A stretch of 26,299 bases of DNA from JARICQ01 sp964527205 (GCA_964527205.1 CAZGQG010000025.1:1-26299); one strand, 5' to 3'. Positions 1-7,509 are shown, counted from the stretch's first letter. Program-made: numbers and translations. The notes: a model not told the origin generated them from the sequence alone.

Positions 1-51
1 AGTAGACTGAAAATTTACGTGTCGCTGGTTCAATTCCGGCTTCGGGCACCA
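1..51 (+). tRNA. tRNA-Phe (GAA), 5' end cut off by the window
   Basis: Only the 3' part is present. The anticodon arm at about 3-19 has stem GTAGA/TTTAC around the loop CTGAAAA, which gives anticodon GAA. The T arm (GCTGG, TTCAATT, CCGGC), the 3' acceptor strand TTCGGGC, discriminator A and an encoded CCA (49-51) follow. The D arm and 5' acceptor strand lie outside the window. It is the first visible member of a tRNA cluster. Confidence 0.9.
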
Positions 52-64
52 AGTAATATATAAT

Positions 65-139
65 GCGGAAGTGGCTCAGTGGTAGAGCATCGCCTTGCCA
101 AGGCGAGGGTCGCGAGTTCGAATCTCGTCTTCCGCTCCA
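65..139 (+). tRNA. tRNA-Gly (GCC)
   Basis: This is a complete 75-nt tRNA with encoded CCA. The acceptor strands GCGGAAG (65-71) and CTTCCGC (129-135) pair perfectly. The discriminator is T and CCA is at 137-139. The anticodon loop TTGCCAA sits on stem TCGCC/GGCGA and gives anticodon GCC. It lies 13 nt after tRNA-Phe and 6 nt before tRNA-Cys, so the three are probably processed from one transcript. Confidence 0.97.
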
Positions 140-145
140 TTATAT

Positions 146-219
146 GGCGGCATGGCCAAGTGGTAAGGCAGAAGCCTGCAAAGCTTTTACCCCCAGTTCA
201 AATCTGGGTGCCGCCTCCA
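146..219 (+). tRNA. tRNA-Cys (GCA)
   Basis: This is a complete 74-nt tRNA with encoded CCA (217-219). The acceptor GGCGGCA pairs with TGCCGCC. The anticodon arm AGCCTGCAAAGCT region shows anticodon GCA, and the T arm is CCCAG/CTGGG around TTCAAAT. It is the last gene of the tRNA cluster and is followed at once by a perfect hairpin. Confidence 0.96.
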
Positions 220-223
220 AAAC

Positions 224-262
224 AAAGACTCTAGAATATATTCTAGAGTCTTTAAATATATA
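224..262 (+). terminator. Hairpin after the tRNA cluster, probable terminator
   Basis: A perfect 13-bp inverted repeat (224-236 with 241-253, arm AAAGACTCTAGAA, loop TATA) starts five bases after the tRNA-Cys CCA end. The tract after it is AAATATATATATT rather than a clean T-run, so termination may be partial. Read-through would serve the next gene, for which I see no clear promoter of its own. Confidence 0.6.
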
Positions 263-285
263 TATTGATTTAAGTAGGAGGGCTT

Positions 286-1023
286 ATGAATCCTTTTATA
301 AGTAAAAAAAGAGCAAATCTTGCCATAGTAGATGGAAGGGCAAGTGATGAAATAATAAAAAATCTAAATAGCCTAGGCCTAAAAACTATTAAGACTATAA
401 AATATGAAGGGGTAGATGAGAGTATAGCCTATCATCCAGATATAGTCATGCACCCTATTAATTATAGGACCTTGGTAATAGCTCCAGAAGTATTTGATTA
501 CTATAGGGAAGAATTAAGAGAATATGATTTAAAGTTGATCCAGGGTGAGACTAGCTTAGGAAAAGAATATCCAGAGGATATAGCCTATAATGTGGCTAGG
601 ATAGGAAATCTTGCTTTACATAATACTAAATATACTGATCCCCTATTAAAGTACCAGCTAGGCAAGGAAAATATAGAGCTTATAAATGTAAGACAGGGTT
701 ATACAAAGTGCTCCTTGGCAGTTATGGGAGAGAACATGGGGATTACCTCAGACTGGGCCATATACAATAAATTAAAACAATTAGGATATAAGATCCTAAT
801 GATTAGAGCAGGTTCCATAGAGTTGGAGGGACAGGCCTATGGATTTATTGGAGGCACTAATGGAAATTTAGATAAAAACAAAACTTTTCTTTCAGGATCC
901 ATAGATCAACATCCCAATAGGGAAGAGATCTTAAGTTTTATAGGAGAAAATAGGGTGGAGCTTGAAATTTTATCCAGGGAAAAGATAAGAGACCTAGGAA
1001 CAATTATGACCTTTAATACATAA
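286..1023 (+). CDS. DUF6873-like GME-fold protein (guanidino-modifying-enzyme fold), function unknown
   Basis: A 245-residue soluble protein without signal peptide or membrane segment. The start is well supported: AGGAGGG at 276-282 lies just before the ATG. The overall pattern, with an early IVDGRAS motif, a mid-chain NVRQGYTKCSLAVM-like stretch carrying a single conserved-looking Cys, and a late GGTNG segment, resembles clostridial proteins annotated as DUF6873, a relative of the amidinotransferase/dimethylarginine hydrolase (GME) fold. That assignment is from memory of the family, not a search. The Cys after QGYTK could be a catalytic nucleophile by analogy with GME enzymes, but this is inference. 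It sits between a tRNA cluster and hisS, which says little about its substrate. Confidence 0.65.
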   Translation: MNPFISKKRANLAIVDGRASDEIIKNLNSLGLKTIKTIKYEGVDESIAYHPDIVMHPINYRTLVIAPEVFDYYREELREYDLKLIQGETSLGKEYPEDIAYNVARIGNLALHNTKYTDPLLKYQLGKENIELINVRQGYTKCSLAVMGENMGITSDWAIYNKLKQLGYKILMIRAGSIELEGQAYGFIGGTNGNLDKNKTFLSGSIDQHPNREEILSFIGENRVELEILSREKIRDLGTIMTFNT

Positions 1024-1063
1024 GTTTTAAGATTTAGATTAGATAGGCTATTTTATAAAAAAA

Positions 1064-1093
1064 TTGGAATTATTATTTTTAATCTGTTATTAT
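1064..1093 (+). promoter_or_regulatory. Probable sigma-A promoter for hisS
   Basis: A -35-like TTGGAA (1064-1069) is followed after 18 nt by the extended -10 TG-t-TATTAT (TG 1085-1086, hexamer 1088-1093). A second TATAAT overlaps at 1091-1096. Transcription would begin near 1100, giving a short leader before the hisS ribosome binding site at 1117. There is no room for a T-box here, unlike thrS. Confidence 0.45.
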
Positions 1094-1127
1094 AATATAA
1101 AAGACAATGAAATATTGGAGGCTTAAT

Positions 1128-2441
1128 ATGAGTAAGGATATAGTTAGACCATCAATTTTACCAGGATTTATGGAACTTGTTCCAGAAGAACAAATAATAT
1201 TTAATAATATGCTAGATACTATTAGAAGAAATTATGAGAAGTTTGGCTTTCTTCCTATAGACACACCAGTAATAGAAAAATCAGAGGTTCTATTAGCCAA
1301 GGGTGGAGGAGAAACTGAAAAACAGGTTTATAGATTTGAAAGAGGGACTACAGATATGTCTCTTAGATTTGACCTTACAGTGCCTTTAGCTAGATATGTT
1401 TCCCAGTACTACTCAGAACTTGAATTTCCCTTTAGAAGATATCAAATAGGCAAGGTCTATAGGGGAGAGAGAAATCAAAGGGGTAGGTTCAGAGAATTTT
1501 ACCAATGTGATATAGATATAGTTGGTAATAATAAGTTGGATATAAAAAATGATGCAGAAATACCTAGCATTATATACTCAACCTTTAAGGATTTAGGTTT
1601 TGATAGCTTTACCATAAGGATTAATAATAGAAAGATATTAAAGGGCTTTTTTGGAAGTGTGGGTATAATGGACACAACCCTAGTCTTAAGAGCTATTGAT
1701 AAGATTGATAAGATTGGCTTAGATGGAGTAGAAAAAGAGCTTAGGGACTTAGAATTAAGTGATGAGATCATAGAAAAGATCAAGGAATTTATAGGAATCA
1801 AGGGTTCAAATGAAGAGGTAATCCAAAGCTTGGAATCCTTAAATATAGAGGATGAATTGTTTTTACAGGGACTGGAAGAACTTAAGCTAGTTGATGAGTA
1901 TATAGAATTATTTGGAGTTTCCAAGGAAAATTATTTAATAGACCTAACCATAGCAAGAGGTTTAGACTATTATACGGGAACTATATATGAGACCTTTCTA
2001 GATGGCTATGAATCAATTGGTTCAGTTTGTTCTGGTGGTAGGTATGATGATCTAGCTTCTAACTACAGCAAGCAAAAACTTCCAGGAGTAGGTATATCAA
2101 TTGGACTTACTAGACTTTTCTATCAATTAATGGAAGCTGATATTATGAAAATAGAAAAGACATCCCTAACAGATGTACTTGTTATACCAATGAAGGGCTA
2201 TGAAAAAGAGGCTGTGAATTTGGTAAATAAGCTTAGGGACAAGGATATATTTGCCTTTGCCCACTTAGATTCAGGGAAGATAGGTAGGAAATTTGCCTAT
2301 GCAGACAAGCTTAATATAGCAAGTGTAATAGTAGTAGGAGAAGAAGAAGTAAGGACGGACCTCTACCAACTTAAGGATATGGAAAGTGGAGACCAAGAAG
2401 CTTTTTCAGTGGAAGATATAATTAAGCGTTTGAAAAGATAA
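1128..2441 (+). CDS. hisS: Histidine--tRNA ligase (class II)
   Basis: Charges tRNA-His with histidine in the cytoplasm. I chose the ATG at 1128 (437 residues) because GGAGG at 1117-1121 is 6 nt upstream; an ATG at 1107 lies before that site and is unlikely. Class II motif 2 runs at about residues 103-128 (RRYQIGKVYRGE ... RGRFREFYQCD). The histidine motifs RGLDYYTGTIYE (277-288) and SGGRYDDL (302-309) and motif 3 GVGISIGLTRL (320-330) are intact. A C-terminal anticodon-binding domain follows from about 345. The intact catalytic residues argue against HisZ, the catalytically dead ATP-phosphoribosyltransferase regulatory subunit. The N-terminus (ILPGFMELVPEEQ) is of the PGFMEL subtype rather than the common bacterial RGTxD type. 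Confidence 0.9.
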   Translation: MSKDIVRPSILPGFMELVPEEQIIFNNMLDTIRRNYEKFGFLPIDTPVIEKSEVLLAKGGGETEKQVYRFERGTTDMSLRFDLTVPLARYVSQYYSELEFPFRRYQIGKVYRGERNQRGRFREFYQCDIDIVGNNKLDIKNDAEIPSIIYSTFKDLGFDSFTIRINNRKILKGFFGSVGIMDTTLVLRAIDKIDKIGLDGVEKELRDLELSDEIIEKIKEFIGIKGSNEEVIQSLESLNIEDELFLQGLEELKLVDEYIELFGVSKENYLIDLTIARGLDYYTGTIYETFLDGYESIGSVCSGGRYDDLASNYSKQKLPGVGISIGLTRLFYQLMEADIMKIEKTSLTDVLVIPMKGYEKEAVNLVNKLRDKDIFAFAHLDSGKIGRKFAYADKLNIASVIVVGEEEVRTDLYQLKDMESGDQEAFSVEDIIKRLKR

Positions 2442-2467
2442 AAACTGGGCATATATATAAGAAGTGC

Positions 2468-2496
2468 TTGACAGATTTTAACTATATGGATAGAAT
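2468..2496 (+). promoter_or_regulatory. Sigma-A promoter of the thrS T-box leader
   Basis: A perfect TTGACA (2468-2473) is separated by 17 nt from TAGAAT (2491-2496), a 5/6 match to the -10 consensus. Transcription would start near 2503, shortly before Stem I of the T-box. It means thrS is transcribed independently of hisS. Confidence 0.8.
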
Positions 2497-2520
2497 ATAA
2501 GTCAAGAAATTAAATAGAAT

Positions 2521-2750
2521 AGGCGTTGACGGAAAGAGTAATATATCTGTCCTTTAAGAGAGAGGAAATCTTGGCTGTGAATTTCCTTAAGAAGAGGATA
2601 TATGAAAACTAATCCTGAGCCGGATCCGAATCTTTCTAAGAGTAAGGATCACCGCTATTAGCGTTATATAAATTGAGAAGTAATTAGGGTGGAACCACGG
2701 AATTAACCTTTCGTCCCTACATGTTATGTGTAGAGATGAGAGGTTTTTTA
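2521..2750 (+). promoter_or_regulatory. T-box riboswitch, threonine (ACU specifier), upstream of thrS
   Basis: The T-box sequence AGGGTGGAACCACG is at 2686-2699. Stem I features are visible: AGAGTA (2535-2540) on the 5' side, an apical hairpin around GGAAATC and GCTGTGAATTTCC (2564-2586), and a specifier-loop sequence GAAAACTA. There ACT at 2608-2610 is a Thr codon, which matches the downstream gene. The antiterminator bulge lies within the T-box and competes with the terminator at 2704-2749. By the known mechanism, uncharged tRNA-Thr pairing with the specifier and the T-box bulge allows read-through into thrS. Confidence 0.93.
2704..2749 (+). terminator. T-box-controlled terminator (attenuator) of thrS
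   Basis: The arm AACCTTTCGTCCCTACAT (from 2704) pairs with ATGTGTAGAGATGAGAGGTT (ending 2745) with a few wobbles or mismatches. A T-run (2743-2749) follows. Its 5' arm includes the 3' half of the antiterminator, as expected in a T-box. Confidence 0.88.
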
Positions 2751-2793
2751 TATTTTTGAAGAATAATTTTTATATAAAATAGGAGGTATAGGA

Positions 2794-4704
2794 ATGGAAA
2801 AGATAAAGATAAAGCTTCCCGATGGAGCTGTTAGAGAACATGAAAAGGGAGCAAGTGTTTATGATATTACTGCGGATATATCCAAGGGCTTAGCTAGAGA
2901 GGCTATGGGAGCAGTTGTTAATGGTGAAATAAGAGGTATGCAGGAAAAGGTAAAGGAAGATGCGGACTTTAAGGTAGTTAAGTTTGAAGATCCTGAGGGA
3001 AAAGAGATATTTTGGCACACATCAGCCCATATTATGGCTCTTGCAGTACAAAACCTTTTTCCAGGAGTAAAATTTGCCATTGGACCAGCAATAGACAATG
3101 GATTCTACTATGACTTTGATACAGAACATAGATTTACTCCAGAGGATCTAGAGGACATAGAGGCAGAAATGGCTAAAATAGCCAAGGAAGGCCATGTGCT
3201 TGAAAGATTTGAAATGCCGAGAAATGAGGCTTTAGAATACTTTGAAGAAAAGGGAGAAGTTTACAAGGTAGACCTAATAGAAAAACTTCCAGAGGATGAG
3301 ATAATTTCTTTTTATTCCCTAGGAGACTTTACTGATCTATGTAGGGGACCACATCTCTATGATACTAAGAAAGTTAAGGCCATTAAGCTACTAAGCATAG
3401 CAGGAGCTTATTGGAGAGGGGACGAAAAGAACAAAATGCTTCAAAGAATCTATGGTACAACTTACGAAAAGAAAAAGGATTTAGAAAAGTATCTTCATAG
3501 ATTGGAAGAAGCTAAGAAAAGAGACCATAGGAAACTTGGAAAAGAATTAGATTTATTTACTATGCATGAAGAGGGACCAGGTTTCCCATTCTTCCATCCA
3601 AATGGAATGGTTATTAGAAATTTACTAGAAGAGTTTTGGAGAGAAGAACATGTGAAAAGGGATTATGGAGAAATAAAGACTCCACTTATTCTAAATGAAT
3701 CCCTATGGAAGCAATCAGGCCACTGGGACCATTACAAGGAAAATATGTACTTTACAGAAATAGATGAGGCTAATTATGCTATAAAGCCTATGAACTGTCC
3801 AGGCTCTATCTTGGTTTATAAGTCCCAGATGCATAGCTATAGAGACCTACCACTTAGATGGGGTGAATTAGGACTTGTTCATAGACATGAACTTTCAGGA
3901 GCCCTTCATGGACTTATGAGAGTAAGATCCTTTACTCAAGATGATGCTCACTTATTTACACTGCCATCCCAGGTTAAGGACGAGCTTATTGGAGTAATAG
4001 AGCTTGCAGACTATATGTATGAGATATTTGGTTTCAAATATCATATAGAACTATCAACTAGACCTGAAAATTCAATGGGTAGTGAAGAGCAATGGGACTC
4101 AGCTACTAATGCACTAATTGAAGCCCTAGAAGAAAAGGAAATTGACTATATATTAAACGAAGGAGATGGAGCATTCTACGGACCTAAGATAGATTTCCAA
4201 CTAGAAGATGCAATTGGAAGAACTTGGCAGTGCGGAACTATCCAGTTAGATTTCCAAATGCCTGAGAAGTTTGATATATCATATATAGATAAGGACAATG
4301 AAAGAAAAAGACCTGTAATGATCCATAGGACAATCTTTGGAAGTATGGAAAGATTTATGGGAATATTAATAGAGCACTATGCAGGAAAGTTCCCAACTTG
4401 GCTAGCTCCAGTTCAAAGCACTATACTGCCAATATCAGATAAATTTAATGACTATGCCTATGAATTAAGAGATCAAATGAAGGCAAGGGGCATAAGGGTA
4501 AGTGTAGATGACAGAGCTGAAAAGATAGGATATAAGATAAGGGAAGCTAGAATGAAGAGAATACCTTATATGCTAGTAGTTGGAGAAAAAGAGGTTGAAG
4601 ATAGACTTGTTGCAGTAAGGAAAATGGATGAGGGAGACAAGGGACAGGTCAAGGTAGATGAATTTATAGAGGAAATACTAGAAGAAATAGAAATGAAGGA
4701 GTAA
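2794..4704 (+). CDS. thrS: Threonine--tRNA ligase (class II, with editing domain)
   Basis: A full-length 636-residue ThrRS that charges tRNA-Thr and removes mis-attached serine. Domain order: N-terminal TGS domain (about 1-63), editing domain with HTSAH (His75, His79) and CRGPH (Cys183, His187), class II catalytic core (about 245-535), and C-terminal anticodon-binding domain (about 540-636). The expected catalytic zinc ligands are visible as Cys335 (MNCPG), His386 (DDAHLF) and His511 (IHRTIFG). The start ATG follows AGGAGGT (2781-2787). It is transcribed alone between its T-box leader and a terminator, so its level should follow threonine-tRNA charging. Confidence 0.98.
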   Translation: MEKIKIKLPDGAVREHEKGASVYDITADISKGLAREAMGAVVNGEIRGMQEKVKEDADFKVVKFEDPEGKEIFWHTSAHIMALAVQNLFPGVKFAIGPAIDNGFYYDFDTEHRFTPEDLEDIEAEMAKIAKEGHVLERFEMPRNEALEYFEEKGEVYKVDLIEKLPEDEIISFYSLGDFTDLCRGPHLYDTKKVKAIKLLSIAGAYWRGDEKNKMLQRIYGTTYEKKKDLEKYLHRLEEAKKRDHRKLGKELDLFTMHEEGPGFPFFHPNGMVIRNLLEEFWREEHVKRDYGEIKTPLILNESLWKQSGHWDHYKENMYFTEIDEANYAIKPMNCPGSILVYKSQMHSYRDLPLRWGELGLVHRHELSGALHGLMRVRSFTQDDAHLFTLPSQVKDELIGVIELADYMYEIFGFKYHIELSTRPENSMGSEEQWDSATNALIEALEEKEIDYILNEGDGAFYGPKIDFQLEDAIGRTWQCGTIQLDFQMPEKFDISYIDKDNERKRPVMIHRTIFGSMERFMGILIEHYAGKFPTWLAPVQSTILPISDKFNDYAYELRDQMKARGIRVSVDDRAEKIGYKIREARMKRIPYMLVVGEKEVEDRLVAVRKMDEGDKGQVKVDEFIEEILEEIEMKE

Positions 4705-4710
4705 GGATAG

Positions 4711-4747
4711 GGACTGGATTTCTAATTTTAGGAATCTAGTCCTTTTT
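4711..4747 (+). terminator. Rho-independent terminator of thrS
   Basis: The 12-bp stem GGACTGGATTTC (4711-4722) pairs with GGAATCTAGTCC (4731-4742) with two G-T wobbles and an 8-nt loop. TTTTT follows. It starts six bases after the thrS stop codon. Confidence 0.88.
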
Positions 4748-4768
4748 ATAAGGATCCAGATACATCTA

Positions 4769-4777
4769 TGTTATAAT
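4769..4777 (+). promoter_or_regulatory. Extended -10 promoter for pepV
   Basis: TG-t-TATAAT is at 4769-4777, with a perfect -10 hexamer at 4772-4777. No good -35 element is visible 17 nt upstream, which is typical of extended -10 promoters. The start point would be near 4784, just before the ribosome binding site. Confidence 0.5.
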
Positions 4778-4800
4778 AAAATAAAAAAGGGGGTTTTAAG

Positions 4801-6195
4801 ATGAAATTTATTGAACTTATTGAAAGCTATGAAGATGAAATTGTAAAATCTGTGCAGGAAAGTATAAGAATAAAGTCTGTTGAAGAAGCTCCAAAAGATG
4901 ACATGCCCTTTGGAGAAGGACCTTACAGGGCTTTAGAGCATAGTTTAAAACTAGGAGAGGAGCTTGGTTTTACTGTAAAAAATGTGGATAATTATGCAGG
5001 ACATGCAGAAATAGGCCAAGGGGAAGAAGTGGTTGGAGTACTTGCCCACGTAGATGTGGTTCCAGAGGGTAGTGGTTGGACCTATCCAGCCTATGGAGGA
5101 GAAATCCACCATGGAAAGATATATGGTAGGGGAACAATGGATGACAAGGGACCTGCCATAGCAGCCATGTATGCCATGAAGGCCCTAAAAGAATCTGGAC
5201 TAGACTTGAAAAGGAAGATAAGAATAATCTTTGGTACAAATGAAGAAACAGGTTGGGGAGGAATAAAGTACTACTTTACCAAGGAAGAAGCTCCAACCAT
5301 GGCCTTTACACCTGACGCTGATTTTCCAGTTATCTATGGTGAGAAGGGTATTATAGTATTTGACCTAGTTCAAGAAATAAACAATCTTGGATCTAACACT
5401 GTGGAGATAGAGGAGCTAGTAGGAGGAAATGCTCCTAATATGGTTCCGGATTCTGCTCATGCAGTAATTAAAGTAGAAGATAAGTTTGATTTTATAGAAA
5501 AACACAAGGACTATATAGGAGATAAATCAAATAGGATTAGGCTAGAAGAGATGGAAGACAGGCTTAAAATAATAGCAGAGGGTGTATCTGCCCATGGAAG
5601 CACACCAGAAAAAGGTGAAAATGCCATATCCTATTTATTAAAATTCCTAGGAGAAATCTTAGATGAAGGAGATATGTCTGATTTTATAAAGCTCTACAAT
5701 GAAAGAATAGGCTTTAAGCATAATGGAGAAGCCATAGGCTGCGGATTTGAAGATGAGGAATCTGGAAAGTTAGATTTTAATCCGGGTGTAATAAAATTAG
5801 AGGATGGAGAAGTCTGCTTAACCGTAAATATAAGATATCCTATAGACAGCAGTGGAGATAAGGTATATGATGGTATAAGAGAAAATCTTAAGGACAGCTC
5901 GGTTAAATTAATAGAAGGGGAAGGAGAAATGAAGCCCCTATATGTATCCAAGGATAATTTCCTGGTAGAAGCCCTTATGAAGGTATACAGAGAAGAAACT
6001 GGAGATGAGGATGCAAGTCCTATAACTATAGGAGGGGGAACCTATGCCAGAGCCATGGACAATGCAGTGGCCTTTGGACCTATGTTTCCTGGACAAGAGG
6101 ATGTAGTTCATCAAAAAGATGAATATATATCCATTGACCATCTTATGAAGATTACTAAAATATATGCAAAGGCCCTATATGAATTAGCAAAATAA
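4801..6195 (+). CDS. pepV: Dipeptidase PepV (M20A zinc peptidase)
   Basis: A 464-residue cytoplasmic di-zinc aminopeptidase of the PepV/M20 family, which cleaves dipeptides for nitrogen supply and peptide turnover. Zinc-ligand and catalytic motifs are all visible: HVD (His83, Asp85), the bridging Asp115 in GTMDDKGP, the Glu148-Glu149 pair in NEETGWGG, TPDADFP around 170-176, and a late His in VVHQKDE near 439. The central dimerisation/lid region is between about 190 and 380. Length matches the family. The ATG follows AAGGGGG at 4788-4794. It stands alone between the thrS terminator and the promoter of the infC operon. Confidence 0.93.
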   Translation: MKFIELIESYEDEIVKSVQESIRIKSVEEAPKDDMPFGEGPYRALEHSLKLGEELGFTVKNVDNYAGHAEIGQGEEVVGVLAHVDVVPEGSGWTYPAYGGEIHHGKIYGRGTMDDKGPAIAAMYAMKALKESGLDLKRKIRIIFGTNEETGWGGIKYYFTKEEAPTMAFTPDADFPVIYGEKGIIVFDLVQEINNLGSNTVEIEELVGGNAPNMVPDSAHAVIKVEDKFDFIEKHKDYIGDKSNRIRLEEMEDRLKIIAEGVSAHGSTPEKGENAISYLLKFLGEILDEGDMSDFIKLYNERIGFKHNGEAIGCGFEDEESGKLDFNPGVIKLEDGEVCLTVNIRYPIDSSGDKVYDGIRENLKDSSVKLIEGEGEMKPLYVSKDNFLVEALMKVYREETGDEDASPITIGGGTYARAMDNAVAFGPMFPGQEDVVHQKDEYISIDHLMKITKIYAKALYELAK

Positions 6196-6199
6196 ATAT

Positions 6200-6228
6200 T
6201 TGACAAGATAGATTTATTGTTATATACT
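6200..6228 (+). promoter_or_regulatory. Sigma-A promoter of the infC-rpmI-rplT operon
   Basis: A perfect TTGACA (6200-6205), a 17-nt spacer and TATACT (6223-6228) form a strong promoter six bases after the pepV stop. It drives a leader of roughly 170 nt before infC. Confidence 0.85.
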
Positions 6229-6250
6229 GTACAAGTAAGTAAATATTAAA

Positions 6251-6378
6251 AACAAGTAGAAGTTACCGCTTCTCACCTTATAGCGCAAGCTCATATGGTA
6301 ATGATTTTATTAGTCTTTAGATTAGAAAGACTATGTTTAATTGTCGATAAGCGGGTATTCTATACTCGCTTTTTTTTA
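6251..6378 (+). promoter_or_regulatory. L20-type autoregulatory leader before infC (transcription attenuator)
   Basis: The leader holds a small hairpin AGAAG/CTTCT (6258-6273), an ACC...GGT helix enclosing a GCAA-capped AGC/GCT hairpin (6275-6300), and a terminator just before infC. TACCGCTT (6264-6271) is complementary to the terminator 5' arm AAGCGGGTA (6349-6357) apart from one bulged G. The two folds can therefore exclude each other. Its position and sequence resemble the known Firmicute leader in which excess ribosomal protein L20 causes premature termination of infC-rpmI-rplT. Assignment to that RNA family is by resemblance and context, not a covariance search. Confidence 0.8.
6349..6377 (+). 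terminator. Leader terminator upstream of infC
   Basis: AAGCGGGTA (6349-6357) pairs with TACTCGCTT (6363-6371) around a 5-nt loop, followed by a run of eight T. It lies between the promoter and the infC ribosome binding site, so it acts as an attenuator rather than as the end of pepV alone. Confidence 0.9.
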
Positions 6379-6404
6379 TATTCAAAATTACTAGGAGGTG
6401 CTGG

Positions 6405-6920
6405 ATTATTAAAGAACTTCAAATCAATGAAGAAATCAGAGATAGGGAGATTCGACTAATCGATTCTGACGGAGAGCAATTAGGAATTGTTTCAAGCAAA
6501 AGAGGTATGGAGTTAGCCGATGAACAAAAATTAGACTTGGTAAAAATCGCTCCAAAAGCTAAGCCACCAGTATGCAAGATAATGGATTATGGTAAGCATA
6601 AATATGAGATGGCTAAAAGAGAAAAAGAAGCAAGAAAAAAACAAAAGACAATAACACTAAAGGAAGTAAGACTCTCACCTAATATAGAAGCTCATGATTT
6701 AAATGTGAAGGCCAGACAAGCTGTAGGATTTTTGGAATCTGGAGACAAGGTTAAGGTTTCAGTAAGGTTTAGAGGTAGGGAAATGGGACATACTGAAATG
6801 GGCAGGGTAGTTTTAAAGGATTTTGCAGAATTAACTCAAGAAGTAGGAACCATAGAGAAACATGCTAGAATGGAAGGTAGAAACATGGTTATGTTTTTAG
6901 GACCTAAAACAGAAAAATAA
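6405..6920 (+). CDS. infC: Translation initiation factor IF-3, AUU start codon
   Basis: IF-3 binds the 30S subunit, keeps it apart from 50S and checks start-codon/initiator tRNA pairing. The first in-frame ATG is at 6507, but starting there would remove most of the N-terminal domain. In the same frame, homology-like sequence (INEEIRDREIRLIDSDGEQLG) continues upstream to ATT-ATT at 6405-6410. AGGAGGTG at 6393-6400 is correctly spaced for ATT 6405, giving 171 residues, the normal length; ATT 6408 is possible. AUU starts are well known for infC and allow IF-3 to repress its own translation. Visible family motifs are KPPVCKIMDYGK in the linker region and the C-terminal domain with VRFRGREMGH. First gene of infC-rpmI-rplT. 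Confidence 0.95.
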   Translation: MIKELQINEEIRDREIRLIDSDGEQLGIVSSKRGMELADEQKLDLVKIAPKAKPPVCKIMDYGKHKYEMAKREKEARKKQKTITLKEVRLSPNIEAHDLNVKARQAVGFLESGDKVKVSVRFRGREMGHTEMGRVVLKDFAELTQEVGTIEKHARMEGRNMVMFLGPKTEK

Positions 6921-6932
6921 GGAGGTAACATA

Positions 6933-7124
6933 ATGGGTAAGATGAAGACTCACAGAGGATCAGCCAAGAGATTTAAGAGAACTGGTACTGGAAAAATAAA
7001 GAGATATAAGGCATACAAAGGGCACTTAACAGGAAAGAAATCTCCTAAAAGAGTTAGAAACTTAAGAAAATCTGCACTAGTAAGTAAGGGAGATCAAAAG
7101 AGAATCGATTCAATGATACCATAA
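6933..7124 (+). CDS. rpmI: 50S ribosomal protein L35
   Basis: A 63-residue, strongly basic protein of the large ribosomal subunit. The opening MGKMKTHRGSAKRFKRTGTGK and the central GHLTGKKSPKRVRNLRK are characteristic of L35. AAGGAGGT lies just upstream, and the gene follows infC by 12 nt. Co-transcription with infC and rplT is the conserved arrangement. Confidence 0.98.
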   Translation: MGKMKTHRGSAKRFKRTGTGKIKRYKAYKGHLTGKKSPKRVRNLRKSALVSKGDQKRIDSMIP

Positions 7125-7156
7125 ATTTAAAATAGGAAATAAGGAGTGAATAAGAG

Positions 7157-7507
7157 ATGGCAAGGTCAAAAGGAGCAGTAGGAGCAAAGAAAAGACATAA
7201 AAAAGTATTGAGACAAGCTAAGGGATATTTTGGAGCTAAATCTAAATTATTCAAAACAGCAAATCAAGCAGTAATGAAATCATTAAATTATGCTTATATA
7301 GGACGTAAGACAAGAAAAAGAGACTTTAGAAGACTTTGGATTACAAGAATAAATGCAGCTGCAAGACTTAATGGAATGAGCTACAGTACTTTCATTGGTG
7401 GATTAAAGAAAGCTGAAGTTGAAGTTAATAGAAAGATGCTTTCAGAAATGGCAATACATGATGCAGATGGCTTTTCAAAATTAGTAGAAATTGCAAAAGG
7501 CAATTAA
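7157..7507 (+). CDS. rplT: 50S ribosomal protein L20 (also operon autoregulator)
   Basis: A 116-residue basic protein needed for early 50S assembly. The N-terminal extension ARSKGAVGAKKRHKKVLRQAKG and the globular part with RDFRRLWITRINAA and GLKKAEVEVNRKML are diagnostic for L20. The ribosome binding site AAGGAGTGA is at 7141-7149. L20 is the known repressor of this operon in low-GC Gram-positives through a 23S-like leader, and the leader at 6251-6378 fits that. A terminator follows directly. Confidence 0.98.
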   Translation: MARSKGAVGAKKRHKKVLRQAKGYFGAKSKLFKTANQAVMKSLNYAYIGRKTRKRDFRRLWITRINAAARLNGMSYSTFIGGLKKAEVEVNRKMLSEMAIHDADGFSKLVEIAKGN

Positions 7508-7509
7508 GG

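Noticed and set aside
63..305. Open reading frame of 80 codons across the tRNA-Gly and tRNA-Cys genes
   Set aside because: It is a translation of two tRNA genes and the hairpin after them, without a ribosome binding site.
1107..1127. Earlier ATG of hisS (MKYWRLN extension)
   Set aside because: The ribosome binding site at 1117-1121 lies downstream of this ATG, so translation begins at 1128.
1128..2441. HisZ (ATP phosphoribosyltransferase regulatory subunit) instead of HisRS
   Set aside because: The RGLDYYTGTIYE and motif 2/3 residues needed for aminoacylation are intact, and no histidine biosynthesis genes are nearby.
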